From Vescimonas fastidiosa (lineage in GTDB: Bacteria > Bacillota > Clostridia > Oscillospirales > Oscillospiraceae), in assembly GCF_018326305.1 (NCBI RefSeq), contig NZ_AP023415.1, positions 682,001 through 746,000 on the forward strand: DNA of 64,000 nucleotides, given 5' to 3'. The notes beneath the pieces are model-generated. The model saw only the letters and a list, made by a program, of their open reading frames with translations. It ran no database searches and was not told the origin of the DNA. How positions within the stretch are numbered: the stretch's first letter is position 1; each line of letters begins with the position of its first letter. Made by a program: the position numbers and the translations under genes. Positions 42,634 through 51,479 of this stretch are shown piece by piece.

Positions 42634-44361
42634 ATGTCTGTGAAAGAAAGCTATGCCGGAAAAATCAACCGTAAGCTGAACAAGAAGCTCCATGTCATTG
42701 ATGTGGCTGCCGGGCGTGTGCCCGCCGATCTGGTGCTGAAAAACGCCACCTATGTCAATGTCTTTTCCAATGAGCTGTGCAGCGGCGACATTGCTGTGGC
42801 CGAGGGGCTCATTGTGGGCATGGGTGAGTACCACGGCAAGGTGGAGCTGGATGTCACCGGCAAGATTGTGCTGCCCGGCTTCCTGGATGCCCACATCCAT
42901 CTGGAGAGCTCCCTGGTGAGCCCCACGGAGTTTGCAAAGGCCGTTCTGCCTCACGGTACCACCACCGTCATCACCGACCCCCACGAGATCTCCAATGTCA
43001 TGGGCACCGACGGCATTGAATATATGCTTCAGGCCACCGAGGATCTGCCTGTGGATGTGCGCTTTATGCTCCCCTCCTGCGTGCCCGCCACACCTCTGGA
43101 TGAGTCCGGCGCCATTTTGGACTACCGGGCCATCGACTCCTTCTATGACCATCCCCGGGTCCAGGGCCTGGCTGAGATGATGAACTTCGTAGGCACCGTC
43201 AACGGCGACCCCCAGGTGGTGGAGAAGATCGTAGCCTCCCAAGCCCACCACAAGAAAATCGACGGGCATGCTCCGGGTCTCTCCGGCAATGACCTCAATG
43301 CCTACATCGCCGCCGGTGTATACTCCGACCACGAGTGCTCCGACCTGAACGACGCCCTGGCCAAGCTGGAGCGGGGCCAGTTCATTATGATCCGCGAGGG
43401 CACCGCCGCGCGGAATCTGGAGGCTCTGGTGCCGCTGCTGTGCAGCAAATATGTGGACCGCTGTATGTTCTGTACCGACGATAAGCACCCCAACGACCTG
43501 CTGGAAAAGGGCCACATCGACTACATCGTGAAGAAAGCCATCTCCCTGGGCGTAGACCCCATCATCGCCGTGAAGGCCGCCTGCCACACCGCCGCCCGAT
43601 ATTTCCTGCTCAACAACCGCGGCGCCATCGCCCCCGGCTACCTGGGTGACTTCGTCATCATCGATAACTTCAACGATTTCAATATCAAAATGGTCTTTAA
43701 GCGGGGCGAGCTGATGTATGACGGTCAGCTCCGCGACTTCCCCACGCCGGAAATCGATCCCTATCTGGTCAAGCGCGCCCACGACACCTTCCACCTGACC
43801 AAGCTGACGGCAGAGGACTTCAAGGATGGCCGTCCCCACGCCATCATCGGCCTGGTACCGGGTGAAATCATCTCCGAGGACGCCGGCTACATCGACCATA
43901 TTGATGTGGAATATGATATTCTCAAGGTGGCCGTTATCGAGCGGCATAAGAATACCCATCACATCGGTCTGGGCTATATCAAGGGCTACGGTCTGAAGTC
44001 CGGCGCCGTGGCCACCAGCATCTCCCACGACTCCCACAACATCATCGTAGTGGGAACCAATGAGGAGGAGATGGCCGCTGCCGCCAACCGTATCGTGGAG
44101 AACCACGGCGGCATCACTGTGATGGAAAACGGCAATGTCTTGGGCGAGGTGACCCTGGCCATTGCGGGCATCATGAGCGACGATCCTTTGGTCATGGTCA
44201 ACAGCGCTCTGGAAAGCGCCAAAGACGAGGCATTCCGTCTGGGTGTCTCTCGGGACATCGACCCGTTTATGACCCTGAGCTTCATGGCTCTGCCGGTGAT
44301 CCCCACCCTGCGCATCACCACCCGGGGCGTGTTCGATGTGAATACCCAGCGGTATATCTGA
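42634..44361 (+). CDS. ade: adenine deaminase
   Basis: Adenine deaminase converts adenine to hypoxanthine and ammonia. The 575-residue amidohydrolase has the metal-binding LPGFLDAHIHLESS (His87, His89), the TTTVITDPHEISNVMG stretch, DGHAPGLSGNDLNAYIAAGV and the C-terminal domain characteristic of the Ade family (VATSISHDSHNIIVVGTN). GGAG lies upstream of the chosen ATG; the start eight codons earlier lacks a ribosome site. Together with the neighbouring phosphoribosyltransferase it forms a purine salvage pair. Confidence 0.96.
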   Translation: MSVKESYAGKINRKLNKKLHVIDVAAGRVPADLVLKNATYVNVFSNELCSGDIAVAEGLIVGMGEYHGKVELDVTGKIVLPGFLDAHIHLESSLVSPTEFAKAVLPHGTTTVITDPHEISNVMGTDGIEYMLQATEDLPVDVRFMLPSCVPATPLDESGAILDYRAIDSFYDHPRVQGLAEMMNFVGTVNGDPQVVEKIVASQAHHKKIDGHAPGLSGNDLNAYIAAGVYSDHECSDLNDALAKLERGQFIMIREGTAARNLEALVPLLCSKYVDRCMFCTDDKHPNDLLEKGHIDYIVKKAISLGVDPIIAVKAACHTAARYFLLNNRGAIAPGYLGDFVIIDNFNDFNIKMVFKRGELMYDGQLRDFPTPEIDPYLVKRAHDTFHLTKLTAEDFKDGRPHAIIGLVPGEIISEDAGYIDHIDVEYDILKVAVIERHKNTHHIGLGYIKGYGLKSGAVATSISHDSHNIIVVGTNEEEMAAAANRIVENHGGITVMENGNVLGEVTLAIAGIMSDDPLVMVNSALESAKDEAFRLGVSRDIDPFMTLSFMALPVIPTLRITTRGVFDVNTQRYI

Positions 44362-44372
44362 ATCTATGCACA

Positions 44373-44415
44373 AAGAGACAGCAGGCGCTTACCGTCTGCT
44401 GTCTCTTAATTTTTT
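44373..44415 (+). terminator. terminator of ade
   Basis: AAGAGACAGCAG (44373-44384) pairs with CTGCTGTCTCTT (44396-44407), followed by AATTTTTT. Confidence 0.88.
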
Positions 44416-44419
44416 AGAT

Positions 44420-44456
44420 AGAAGAACCCGCCGACACGGAAAAATGTCGGCGGGTT
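44420..44456 (-). terminator. terminator of rplS
   Basis: AACCCGCCGACA (44425-44436) and TGTCGGCGGGTT (44445-44456) form a perfect 12-bp stem on the 3' side of rplS. Confidence 0.75.
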
Positions 44457-44468
44457 TCGGATCGCTGC

Positions 44469-44810
44469 TTACAGCTTCTCTCTGACCTTGGCGGCCTTGC
44501 CGACGCGGTCACGCAGATAGTACAGCTTGGCACGGCGGACAAAACCGCTGCGCACGGTCTCGATCTTCTCAATGGAGGGGGAGTGAACGGGGAAAACCTT
44601 CTCCACGCCCACGCCGTAGGACAGGCGGCGGACGGTGATGGTTTCCTCGATGCCGCCGTGCTTCTTAGCAATGACGGTGCCCTCGAAGACCTGGATACGC
44701 TCACGGGAGCCTTCCTTGACCTTGACATGTACCTTGACGGTATCGCCAACATTGACCTGGGGCTTTTCAGCCTGCAGCTGCTTCTCGTTGAGAGCCTTGA
44801 TAAGATCCAT
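44469..44810 (-). CDS. rplS: 50S ribosomal protein L19
   Basis: L19 sits at the 30S-50S interface. The 113-residue protein is of normal length and shows the family stretches [32 protein letters not shown] and VERVFP-like [22 protein letters not shown] precedes the ATG. The usual partners rimM and trmD are not upstream; instead a radical SAM pair is. The leader contains a small GCCGC-AAAATG-GCGGC hairpin that might take part in ribosomal-protein feedback, which I cannot confirm. Confidence 0.97.
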   Translation of the reverse strand: MDLIKALNEKQLQAEKPQVNVGDTVKVHVKVKEGSRERIQVFEGTVIAKKHGGIEETITVRRLSYGVGVEKVFPVHSPSIEKIETVRSGFVRRAKLYYLRDRVGKAAKVREKL

Positions 44811-44913
44811 GGATAATTCCTCCTAAAATATAGGTGTTCATGCCGCCATTTTGCGGCGCCCGTCACACTTTCGGAGCGCCGGCGACAGAGGACCGCCCTT
44901 TTTACGCCATTAT

Positions 44914-44942
44914 AGAATACCATATTTGTGCCTAAGACGCAA
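44914..44942 (-). promoter_or_regulatory. probable promoter of rplS
   Basis: On the minus strand TTGCGT (44942-44937), 17-base spacer, TATTCT (44919-44914); a TATAAT begins at 44914 going downstream and could be the alternative -10. Confidence 0.45.
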
Positions 44943-44957
44943 GTATTTTTTTCGTTT

Positions 44958-45620
44958 TCACCGGAAAATTTTTCCCTCCGCATCCAGCAGCTCCAGACGG
45001 CGGACCCGGGTAAAGTCCGGTGTCAGCTCCGGGGCATACCGCTCCACAGCCTTTTCCAGCAGCTGGGGGTTCAGCCCCGGGTTTTGGGCCTGGACCACGA
45101 CGGTGCCCACCAGGGCGCACTTCTCCGCCCGCCAGTCCGTCCGCAGGATCATGGGGGCTATGTCCACATCCGCCAGGTCCTTGCGCTTGGTACGCTTTTG
45201 GATGATAAGCTCCCGGCGGCTCAGCAGCTCTTGCAGCCGTCCGGCGGCGTTTTCCGGCACGCCGCTGTCATATTCAAATGTGACCTCTGCCTGCAGCACA
45301 GCCAGCTCCCGCACCGGGCGCTTAGCCTCATAGCACTCCAGCACTCGCAGGCCCTCGGGCATCCCCTCATTGAGCTTTTCGGCGATGCCGCGGCCATCCG
45401 TATCCTGGGTCACCTCGAAATCCAGCAGCTCACACCGGCTGCTCTGCCCCACCGGCAGGGGCAGAACAATGGAGATGATGGGGTGCGGATGATACCCGTT
45501 GCTGTGCTTGATCTCCAGCTCCGTCCGGGGAAAGGCCCGCTGCACCGTGCGCAGCAAGTCCAGGTGGGAAATGTAGGCCGCCGGCCCCTCCTTGATGAAT
45601 AGCAAACGCAGTTTAGACAT
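44958..45620 (-). CDS. DUF2344 (TIGR03936 family) protein partner of a radical SAM protein
   Basis: The 220-residue product starts KLRLLFIKEGPAAYISHLDL, has the conserved HSNGYHPHPIISIVLPLPVG stretch and belongs to the DUF2344 family, often fused to or encoded just after TIGR03960-type radical SAM proteins. That is the arrangement here: its start overlaps the end of the radical SAM gene by eight bases. The pair usually sits near rplU or ribonuclease G genes and has been suspected of a role in RNA or ribosome biology. The reaction is unknown. Confidence 0.88.
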   Translation of the reverse strand: MSKLRLLFIKEGPAAYISHLDLLRTVQRAFPRTELEIKHSNGYHPHPIISIVLPLPVGQSSRCELLDFEVTQDTDGRGIAEKLNEGMPEGLRVLECYEAKRPVRELAVLQAEVTFEYDSGVPENAAGRLQELLSRRELIIQKRTKRKDLADVDIAPMILRTDWRAEKCALVGTVVVQAQNPGLNPQLLEKAVERYAPELTPDFTRVRRLELLDAEGKIFR

Positions 45621-47460
45621 GGCAAGTCCCTCCTACCATGTGATTGGCCCCGCAGCCGTTGCAGTGGGTACGGCAGTCCGGGGTAGTCACCCCCGCCTCG
45701 GCCCGCTGCAGCTCCCGCCAAAGGTATTCCTCCGTGACGCCGCTGGAGATGACGCTCCAGGGCATGATCTCATCCTTTTCCCGCTGGCGGTTGGCGTAAA
45801 AATGCGGGTCCAGGCCACACTCGGCAAAGGCTTCCAGCCAGCGGTCCAGGGAAAAATACTCCTCCCAGGCATCAAGCTTAGCGCCTTTACGCCATGCGGC
45901 CTCCAGGACCTTACACATTCTTCGGTCGCCTCGAGCCAGCACAGCCTCCAGGAAGCTGGTGTCAGCGTCGTGCCAGTTATAGGTAACGGTCTTGGTGGTG
46001 ATAGCCTCCCGCAGGAGCTTCACACGGCGCTGATATTCCTCTTTAGAGATCTGGGGCTCCCACTGGAACGCCGTGTGGGGCTTAGGCACAAACCAGGAGG
46101 TAGAGACTGTGATGCGCACGCCCCGCTGCTTATTGGACGCACTCTCCCGCCAGGCGTGCATGACCCGGGCGGCCAGGTCGGCAATCCCCAGCACATCCTC
46201 GTCGGTTTCCGTGGGCAGGCCCAGCATAAAGTAGAGCTTCACAGCACTGTAACCTCCGGCAAAGGCCGTGCGGCAGGAGGCTAACAGCTCCTCCTGGGTC
46301 ACATTTTTGTTGATAACATCCCGCAGGCGCTGGGTACCAGCCTCCGGGGCAAAGGTCAGGCCGGACTTGCGTCCCTTGGCCAGCCGCTGCATAAGGCTCA
46401 TGGAAAAATTATCCGCCCGGAGGCTGGGGAGCGACAAATTCACATGGCGCGCCCGGCAGAATTCCTCCAGATCGTCGCACAGCTCTGTCAGCTGTGGATA
46501 GTCGCTGGTGCTGAGGGAGGAAAGGGTCACCTCCTGATAGCCGGAGTCATTGCAGGCCTCCTCGCCGTAGCGCACACACAGATCCTTGCTGCGGTTTCGC
46601 ACCGGGCGGTACACATAGCCCGCCTGGCAAAACCGGCACCCCCGGATGCAGCCGCGAAACAGCTCCAGGGTCACCCGATCCTGAACGATCTCCGTGGAGG
46701 GAACGATGGTCTTCGCGGGGTAATAAGACTTGTCCATATCCTCCACAATGCGCTTGCGCACCACCCTGGGCGCGCCGTCTCGGGGAACGATCTCCTTTAC
46801 GGTGCCATCAGGGTTATACGCCACCGTATACAGACTGGGCACATACAGACCCGGCACCCGGGCAGCTCTACGGAGGAATTCCTCTTTACTCCACCCTTCT
46901 CTCCTGGCCTTTCGGTGCAGCTCAATAAGCTCCACCGTCACATCCTCTCCCTCGCCCAGGCTGACGATGTCCACAAAGTCGGCAATGGGCTCCGGGTTAT
47001 ACATGGCGGTGCCGCCGGCTACGACCAGGGGCGTAAGGCCCGTGCGGTCTGCGCTGTGCAGGGGTATACCCGCCAGGTCCAGCATATTTAATAGGGAAGA
47101 GAACGCCATCTCGTAGCCCACGGAAAAAGCCACTATATCAAAATTCGTGATAGCCTCGCCGCTCTCCAGGGCGAACAGGGGTATCTGTGCTTTGCGCATC
47201 TCCTCCTCCATGTCGCCCCAGGGGGCAAACACCCGCTGACACCACACGCCGTCCATGTTGTTCATCACGCCGTATAAAATGCGCATACCCAGGTTGGACA
47301 TACCGATCTCATAGGTATCCGGGAAGCAGAAAGCAATGCGCGTATCCACCTGCGCCGGATCTTTTTTTACCGCATTGTATTCACCGCCGGTGTACCGGGC
47401 CGGTTTCTGTACCCGGGGCAAAATGCGCTCTAATCTTTTATCCAATGTATACTCTCCCAA
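45613..47460 (-). CDS. TIGR03960 family B12-binding-domain radical SAM protein
   Basis: The 615-residue protein has an N-terminal B12-binding-like domain (FCFPDTYEIGMSNLGMRILY onward) and a radical SAM core with the cluster motif CIRGCRFC (Cys271, Cys275, Cys278) followed by QAGYVYRPVR. The C-terminal region ends in a Cys-rich stretch (CRTHCNGCGANHMVGGTCHV) that could bind a second metal. The DUF2344 gene overlaps its 3' end. The methyl- or thio-transfer substrate is not known. Family assignment is firm. Confidence 0.92.
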   Translation of the reverse strand: MGEYTLDKRLERILPRVQKPARYTGGEYNAVKKDPAQVDTRIAFCFPDTYEIGMSNLGMRILYGVMNNMDGVWCQRVFAPWGDMEEEMRKAQIPLFALESGEAITNFDIVAFSVGYEMAFSSLLNMLDLAGIPLHSADRTGLTPLVVAGGTAMYNPEPIADFVDIVSLGEGEDVTVELIELHRKARREGWSKEEFLRRAARVPGLYVPSLYTVAYNPDGTVKEIVPRDGAPRVVRKRIVEDMDKSYYPAKTIVPSTEIVQDRVTLELFRGCIRGCRFCQAGYVYRPVRNRSKDLCVRYGEEACNDSGYQEVTLSSLSTSDYPQLTELCDDLEEFCRARHVNLSLPSLRADNFSMSLMQRLAKGRKSGLTFAPEAGTQRLRDVINKNVTQEELLASCRTAFAGGYSAVKLYFMLGLPTETDEDVLGIADLAARVMHAWRESASNKQRGVRITVSTSWFVPKPHTAFQWEPQISKEEYQRRVKLLREAITTKTVTYNWHDADTSFLEAVLARGDRRMCKVLEAAWRKGAKLDAWEEYFSLDRWLEAFAECGLDPHFYANRQREKDEIMPWSVISSGVTEEYLWRELQRAEAGVTTPDCRTHCNGCGANHMVGGTCHV

Positions 47461-47481
47461 TTATGTATAATTTCTTATATT

Positions 47482-48096
47482 CTACCCCCTATTGCCCTGA
47501 TTGGCAAGCATAAATTCCCGTACCGTGCAGCAGGCCGCCCCCGCCACACCCACCAACAAAAATCCCGACCGATGCCGCAGCCACAGAACCACGCCCAGGG
47601 CTATCAGGGCCAGAAGCACCGCCAGGGTCACCGCCCGGCACGCCCTGTCCGCCAAAAAAGGGTCCGTTAAACAGGCTATCCCGATCCACAGAAGCCGTCC
47701 GCCGTCCAAAGCCGAGAGCGGCAGCAGGTTAAATGCGCCCAAAACAAGCTGCGCCCCGGCGAAGAGATAGGCACTCTCGCAGTAGGCTCCGGCCAAACTC
47801 AGAAGCCACCACAGGGCTGCGTTTACCAAAGGCCCCGCCAGTACGCACAGAGCCTCCCGGCCATAGGAAAGCCGCTGCCGGTCACGAATACGCATCTGTG
47901 CCCCGAACGCCGAGACGGACACCCCCTCCAGCCGACCACCGCACAGCCGCAGGGCCCCATAGTGCCCCAGCTCATGGCACAGGGCCGCCAGCAGTACCGC
48001 TCCCAGGCACAGAGGCGATGCCGCCGCTACAAACACCGCTATAAGCAGCAGCGCCGTAGGCGACACCCGAATCTCCACCCCCCTGCTACGCCACAT
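47482..48096 (-). CDS. SpoIVFB-like M50 intramembrane metalloprotease
   Basis: The 204-residue polytopic protein has the M50 zinc motif HELGH (41-45) in a membrane span and the second site NLLPLSALDGGR (123-134, Asp131 as ligand). The size and short form match SpoIVFB, which cleaves pro-sigma-K in the mother cell. The preceding gene encodes a membrane-anchored LytM protein like SpoIVFA, in the same order as spoIVFA-spoIVFB. The ATG at 48096 overlaps that gene; GTG codons slightly downstream (such as one six bases after GGAG) are alternative starts. The sporulation role is inferred from fold and pairing. Confidence 0.83.
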   Translation of the reverse strand: MWRSRGVEIRVSPTALLLIAVFVAAASPLCLGAVLLAALCHELGHYGALRLCGGRLEGVSVSAFGAQMRIRDRQRLSYGREALCVLAGPLVNAALWWLLSLAGAYCESAYLFAGAQLVLGAFNLLPLSALDGGRLLWIGIACLTDPFLADRACRAVTLAVLLALIALGVVLWLRHRSGFLLVGVAGAACCTVREFMLANQGNRG

Positions 48097-48880
48097 AATA
48101 AATAGGATTAATGTACTCCCGGCCCCGGTGCAGCTCAAAGTGCAGGTGCGGCCCGGTGGCAGATCCGGTCTGCCCCACCTCCGCCAGCAGGTCGCCCTGG
48201 CGAACCGTCTGTCCGGCGGAAGCCGTAACGCTGCGGCAGTGGGCATAGAGGGTACTGAATCCTCCGGGATGGTCCACCGTCACATAGTTTCCCAGGGTGC
48301 TGCTCTGCCCCACTACAGCTACGGTGCCCCGGGCAAAGGCGTGGATGGCCGAGCCCTCAGGGGCATCCAGATCCACCCCATAGTGAAACAGATCCGTCTG
48401 CGAAATGGGATGGATGCGATAGCCAAACCCGGAGGTCACCGTCCCCTGTAAGGGTGCCCCATAGGCAAAGCCCAGCACCTGTTGCTCCAGCTTCACCTCC
48501 TCCGGCAGATTCTCCGGCCCATACACCCCCGAGAAGATCTGCGCCTCCGTCTGGGCCGGTGCTGCCGCCTCCTGGGGCTCCTTTTCTCCGAATACCGCCA
48601 CATAGGCATCCTCCAGGGTGTCCCGTATGCCCCCCTGGCCGGAGAAAGCCCGCCCCACAGCGGAAAACGCCGCCACAAAGTCTGTATTCTCCCCCATAAG
48701 GTGCAGTATTTTTTCCCGGTACTGCCCCATTACATCCGGCATCAGCAGCTTCACGGCCACCACCAGCACCAGCAATACGCCGCTGACCGTCAACCGAAGC
48801 AATCGTCTCCGCTCCCGGCGAGTCATAGGCTTTTCCGTTTTGCGGGCTGGCTGGCGTCTAGTATTTTGATATTCCGTCAC
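48086..48880 (-). CDS. membrane-anchored M23 (LytM) protein, SpoIVFA-like
   Basis: The 264-residue protein has a basic N-terminus, one span (about 29-47), a helical linker and a C-terminal LytM domain (about 135-264). All zinc and catalytic residues of an active M23 endopeptidase are present: His166 and Asp170 in FHYGVD, His214 in LYAHC, His245 and His247 in GPHLHFE. It is upstream of and overlaps the SpoIVFB-like gene, so SpoIVFA is the nearest named relative; the intact active site would also fit a SpoIIQ-type or wall-remodelling role. The GTG start follows AAGGGGGG. Confidence 0.8.
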   Translation of the reverse strand: MTEYQNTRRQPARKTEKPMTRRERRRLLRLTVSGVLLVLVVAVKLLMPDVMGQYREKILHLMGENTDFVAAFSAVGRAFSGQGGIRDTLEDAYVAVFGEKEPQEAAAPAQTEAQIFSGVYGPENLPEEVKLEQQVLGFAYGAPLQGTVTSGFGYRIHPISQTDLFHYGVDLDAPEGSAIHAFARGTVAVVGQSSTLGNYVTVDHPGGFSTLYAHCRSVTASAGQTVRQGDLLAEVGQTGSATGPHLHFELHRGREYINPIYYVA

Positions 48881-49038
48881 AGTTCCGCCCCCCTTTCAAA
48901 AAAATATATGCACCGCCGCCTCCCGATAGTCCGAATCAGGCAACAGTCAAAATGCCAAATGTTCCCCATACAATTTTAGTGATTCATCCAAAAATGCCGA
49001 ATTCCTCGGCAAATAGGCTGTTTTTTTCATTTCATTTG

Positions 49039-49067
49039 TTTACTTTTGGGAAAATTTATGCTTAAAT
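49039..49067 (+). promoter_or_regulatory. promoter of the aminotransferase gene at 49.1 kb
   Basis: TTTACT (49039-49044), 17-base spacer, TTAAAT (49062-49067) with TGC before it. The leader carries a CGGAG-TTCG-CTCCG hairpin. Confidence 0.5.
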
Positions 49068-49147
49068 AGGAGAGGATCAAGTATACGGAGTTCGCTCCGC
49101 TTCTTGCAACTTAGGAAATGGAAAAGTAATTTAGGAGGAAAAGTTTT

Positions 49148-50332
49148 ATGGTACAGTTTGCATCCAGAATGGACCTGTTGAAAGGCTCCGAGATCCGCGA
49201 GCTTCTGAAGCTCACCGCCCGGCCCGACATCATCTCTTTCGCCGGCGGTATGCCCGCCCCGGAGCTGTTCCCCGTGGAGCAGATGATGGAGGCCTCCGTA
49301 GCCGTTCTCAAGGAAAACGGTCGCGCCGCCCTGCAGTATTCCACCACCGAGGGCTTCCCCCGTCTGCGCGAGCAGATTGCCGAGCGTATGCTGGCTAAGA
49401 ACAACATTCACACCGACGCCGACCACATCCTGATCACCTCCGGCTCTCAGGAGGGTCTGGATTTTTCCGCCCGCGTGTTCCTGAATCCCGGTGATGTCGT
49501 TCTGCTGGAAAGCCCCTCTTATCTGGGCGCTGTGAACGCTTTCAAGGCCTGCGAGCCCAAGTTTGTGGAAGTGCCCACCGATGACGGCGGCATGATCATG
49601 GAGGAGCTGGAGAAGATTCTGGCCACCACCGAGCGTGTGAAGATGATCTATGTCATCCCTGATTTCCAGAACCCCACCGGCCGCACCTGGGACCTGGAGC
49701 GTCGGCACAAGTTCATGGACATTGTGAATAAGTACGAGATTCCCGTGGTGGAGGATAACCCCTACGGCGAGCTGCGCTTTGAGGGCGAGTTCCTGCCCGC
49801 GCTGAAGAGCCTGGACACCAAGGGCCTGGTTATCTATCTGGGCACCTTCTCCAAGATCCTGGCTCCCGGCTACCGTCTGGGCTGGGTCTGCGCCGATGAT
49901 GAGATTTTGGCTAAGTACAACTTCATGAAGCAGGCTGCTTCCCTGCAGGCTTCCACCATCGGCCAGATGGAGACCTCCAAGTGGATCGATATGTTCGACC
50001 TGGATAAGCATGTTGCCACCATCCGCGAGTGCTATCGCAAGCGCAGGGCCGTGATGCTGGAGACCCTGGCCAAGGAGCTGCCCGAGCCCTGCACCTTCAC
50101 CCGTCCCGAGGGCGGTCTGTTCGCCTGGGTGGTCCTGCCCGAGTACATGGACGCCAAGGAGCTGCAGATGAAGTGCCTGGAGAAGAAAGTCGCTTTCGTT
50201 CCCGGCGGTTCCTTCTTCCCCAACGGCGGCCACGAGAACACCCTGCGTCTGAACTACTCCTGCATGCCCGAGGATAAGATCATTGAGGGTATTACTGCCC
50301 TGTGCCAGACCATCCGCGAGAACCTGCACTAA
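49148..50332 (+). CDS. PLP-dependent aminotransferase, 2-aminoadipate/aromatic type
   Basis: The 394-residue enzyme is of the LysN/ARO8-like branch of fold-type I aminotransferases: FAGGMPAPELFPVE near the start, LITSGSQEGLDFSARVFLNP, YVIPDFQNPTGRTW, EDNPYGELRF and the PLP lysine in GTFSKILAPGYRLGW. Members act on 2-aminoadipate, lysine-derived, branched or aromatic amino acids. Codon use is strongly biased, with many GCC/CTG-type optimal codons, suggesting high expression. GGAGGA lies before the ATG. It is monocistronic with a clear terminator. The substrate is not determined. Confidence 0.9.
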   Translation: MVQFASRMDLLKGSEIRELLKLTARPDIISFAGGMPAPELFPVEQMMEASVAVLKENGRAALQYSTTEGFPRLREQIAERMLAKNNIHTDADHILITSGSQEGLDFSARVFLNPGDVVLLESPSYLGAVNAFKACEPKFVEVPTDDGGMIMEELEKILATTERVKMIYVIPDFQNPTGRTWDLERRHKFMDIVNKYEIPVVEDNPYGELRFEGEFLPALKSLDTKGLVIYLGTFSKILAPGYRLGWVCADDEILAKYNFMKQAASLQASTIGQMETSKWIDMFDLDKHVATIRECYRKRRAVMLETLAKELPEPCTFTRPEGGLFAWVVLPEYMDAKELQMKCLEKKVAFVPGGSFFPNGGHENTLRLNYSCMPEDKIIEGITALCQTIRENLH

Positions 50333-50419
50333 TCCTCATAAGCTACATAAGGCACTGATTTGGTTCACGCACTGAACCGCTCCCTCTTAGAAGGGTACTG
50401 AAAAGATTATTGTTTTCCC

Positions 50420-50450
50420 GTCCGGCAGCCAAGCGCTGCCGGACGCTTTT
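50420..50450 (+). terminator. terminator of the aminotransferase gene
   Basis: GTCCGGCAGC (50420-50429) and GCTGCCGGAC (50435-50444) pair perfectly, followed by GCTTTT. Confidence 0.85.
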
Positions 50451-50486
50451 CATTTGCCCAGGAATACTCTGCCTGATAATATAGCC

Positions 50487-50533
50487 GCTCCCTCTATGCC
50501 CGGCAGCTTTCCGCTGTCATCCATAGAGGGAGC
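50487..50533. repeat. long two-part hairpin
   Basis: GCTCCCTCTATG (50487-50498) pairs with CATAGAGGGAGC (50522-50533), and inside it GGCAGC can pair with GCTGTC. It has no T-run. From here to 50627 nothing else is recognised apart from AT-rich DNA. Confidence 0.5.
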
Positions 50534-50627
50534 CTATCGTCACGGGCACAAGGCCGTTTCATATTTTTTTCGCAATTTGTTCTTAGTTTGTTTTTATTAT
50601 TTTTAGATTTCTTTAAGATTTCACCTG

Positions 50628-50737
50628 TATAGTAAGGACAAGCAAAAGGAAATCAAAGCTTTCCAAGGAAAGCCCCGGGTCGCTGCCCACCCGTTTCTCC
50701 AAGCGGCAGACTACCCGTCCAGCCGCAAGGCTTTTTC
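50628..50737 (+). ncRNA. candidate small RNA or orphan leader
   Basis: An extended -10 (TG TATAGT, to 50633) is followed by a region that folds into GGAAA-TCAAAGC-TTTCC, then CGGG/CTGCC with GGCAG/CCCG arms, then AGCC-GCAA-GGCTTTTT, which looks like a terminator. No start codon with a ribosome site is seen inside, and the only gene downstream is on the other strand. I do not recognise an RNA family. Confidence 0.35.
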
Positions 50738-50782
50738 ATAGATAACACACTTTCTTCTTTTTCATTCTTTTCTCTCTTTTCG

Positions 50783-50817
50783 GTAAAAGCGGAGCCCATC
50801 TAAGGCTCCGCTTTTAC
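50783..50817 (-). terminator. terminator of the AbrB/ABC operon
   Basis: GTAAAAGCGGAGCC (50783-50796) and GGCTCCGCTTTTAC (50804-50817) form a perfect 14-bp stem. Confidence 0.8.
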
Positions 50818-50834
50818 TGTATAGTTTTATTGCT

Positions 50835-51479
50835 TTACAGGTCTACTCTTTCATAAAGTCGGGCTGAACGGCGATAGGCCAGCATCGTCAGGACAGCAAA
50901 CACCGCTATGCCGAAAAGCAGAATGGGTATTTGGCGCAAATTTGCCTGGGCATCCACCCGATTCAGCCACATGAGGGACGGAAAATGCGGCAATGCCTCG
51001 GCCAAAAGCATCATCGGCCACAGGGCCAGATTCGCTTTCAGATATGCTGCCCCCACCTTATAGCCGCTGCGGTACAGGCAGACGAAAAACACCAGGTTGA
51101 ACACGCCGTAAAGCACAAAGCCCGCGCCCAGGAGCATGAGGTTGGCGTCCATACCCACGGCGTTATCCTTGCCGGGCTGCAGCTTTGCCGACAGCAGGCA
51201 AAACAATGCTGTGATGACCACCGACAGCAGCTCCACCAACACCGTGAACGCCACCGCAGCGCGCACCGTGTCCCGCTTGCGAAGGGGGAGCAGGGCCGAG
51301 TAATAGATGTCCTTTTGCTCCCGCATATTCAAAAATGTAAAGAAAAGGCCCAGGGTAACATAGAAAAATGCCACCGAATAAGGATAGTTGGGAATCAGCA
51401 GCATGATCCCGGATAGGCAGAACACCGGCGTCATAGGGTGGCACGCCAGCCGAAGCTGCTTATACAATAGCGTTTTCAT
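50835..51479 (-). CDS. ABC-2 type transporter permease
   Basis: The 214-residue protein has about six hydrophobic segments and the polar interhelical stretch MREQKDIYYSALLPLRKRDT typical of ABC-2 permeases of the exporter kind found in Firmicutes. It overlaps the ATPase gene by 20 bases, so the two are translated together. The cargo (peptide, lipid or drug) cannot be inferred. It is the last gene of a three-gene operon led by an AbrB-type regulator. Confidence 0.8.
   Translation of the reverse strand: MKTLLYKQLRLACHPMTPVFCLSGIMLLIPNYPYSVAFFYVTLGLFFTFLNMREQKDIYYSALLPLRKRDTVRAAVAFTVLVELLSVVITALFCLLSAKLQPGKDNAVGMDANLMLLGAGFVLYGVFNLVFFVCLYRSGYKVGAAYLKANLALWPMMLLAEALPHFPSLMWLNRVDAQANLRQIPILLFGIAVFAVLTMLAYRRSARLYERVDL

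Noticed and set aside
42628..44373. 581-codon minus-strand frame
   Set aside because: Complete shadow of adenine deaminase; composition is His/Gly/Val-rich with no start signal.
49040..50329. 429-codon minus-strand frame
   Set aside because: Shadow of the highly codon-biased aminotransferase gene at 49148-50332.
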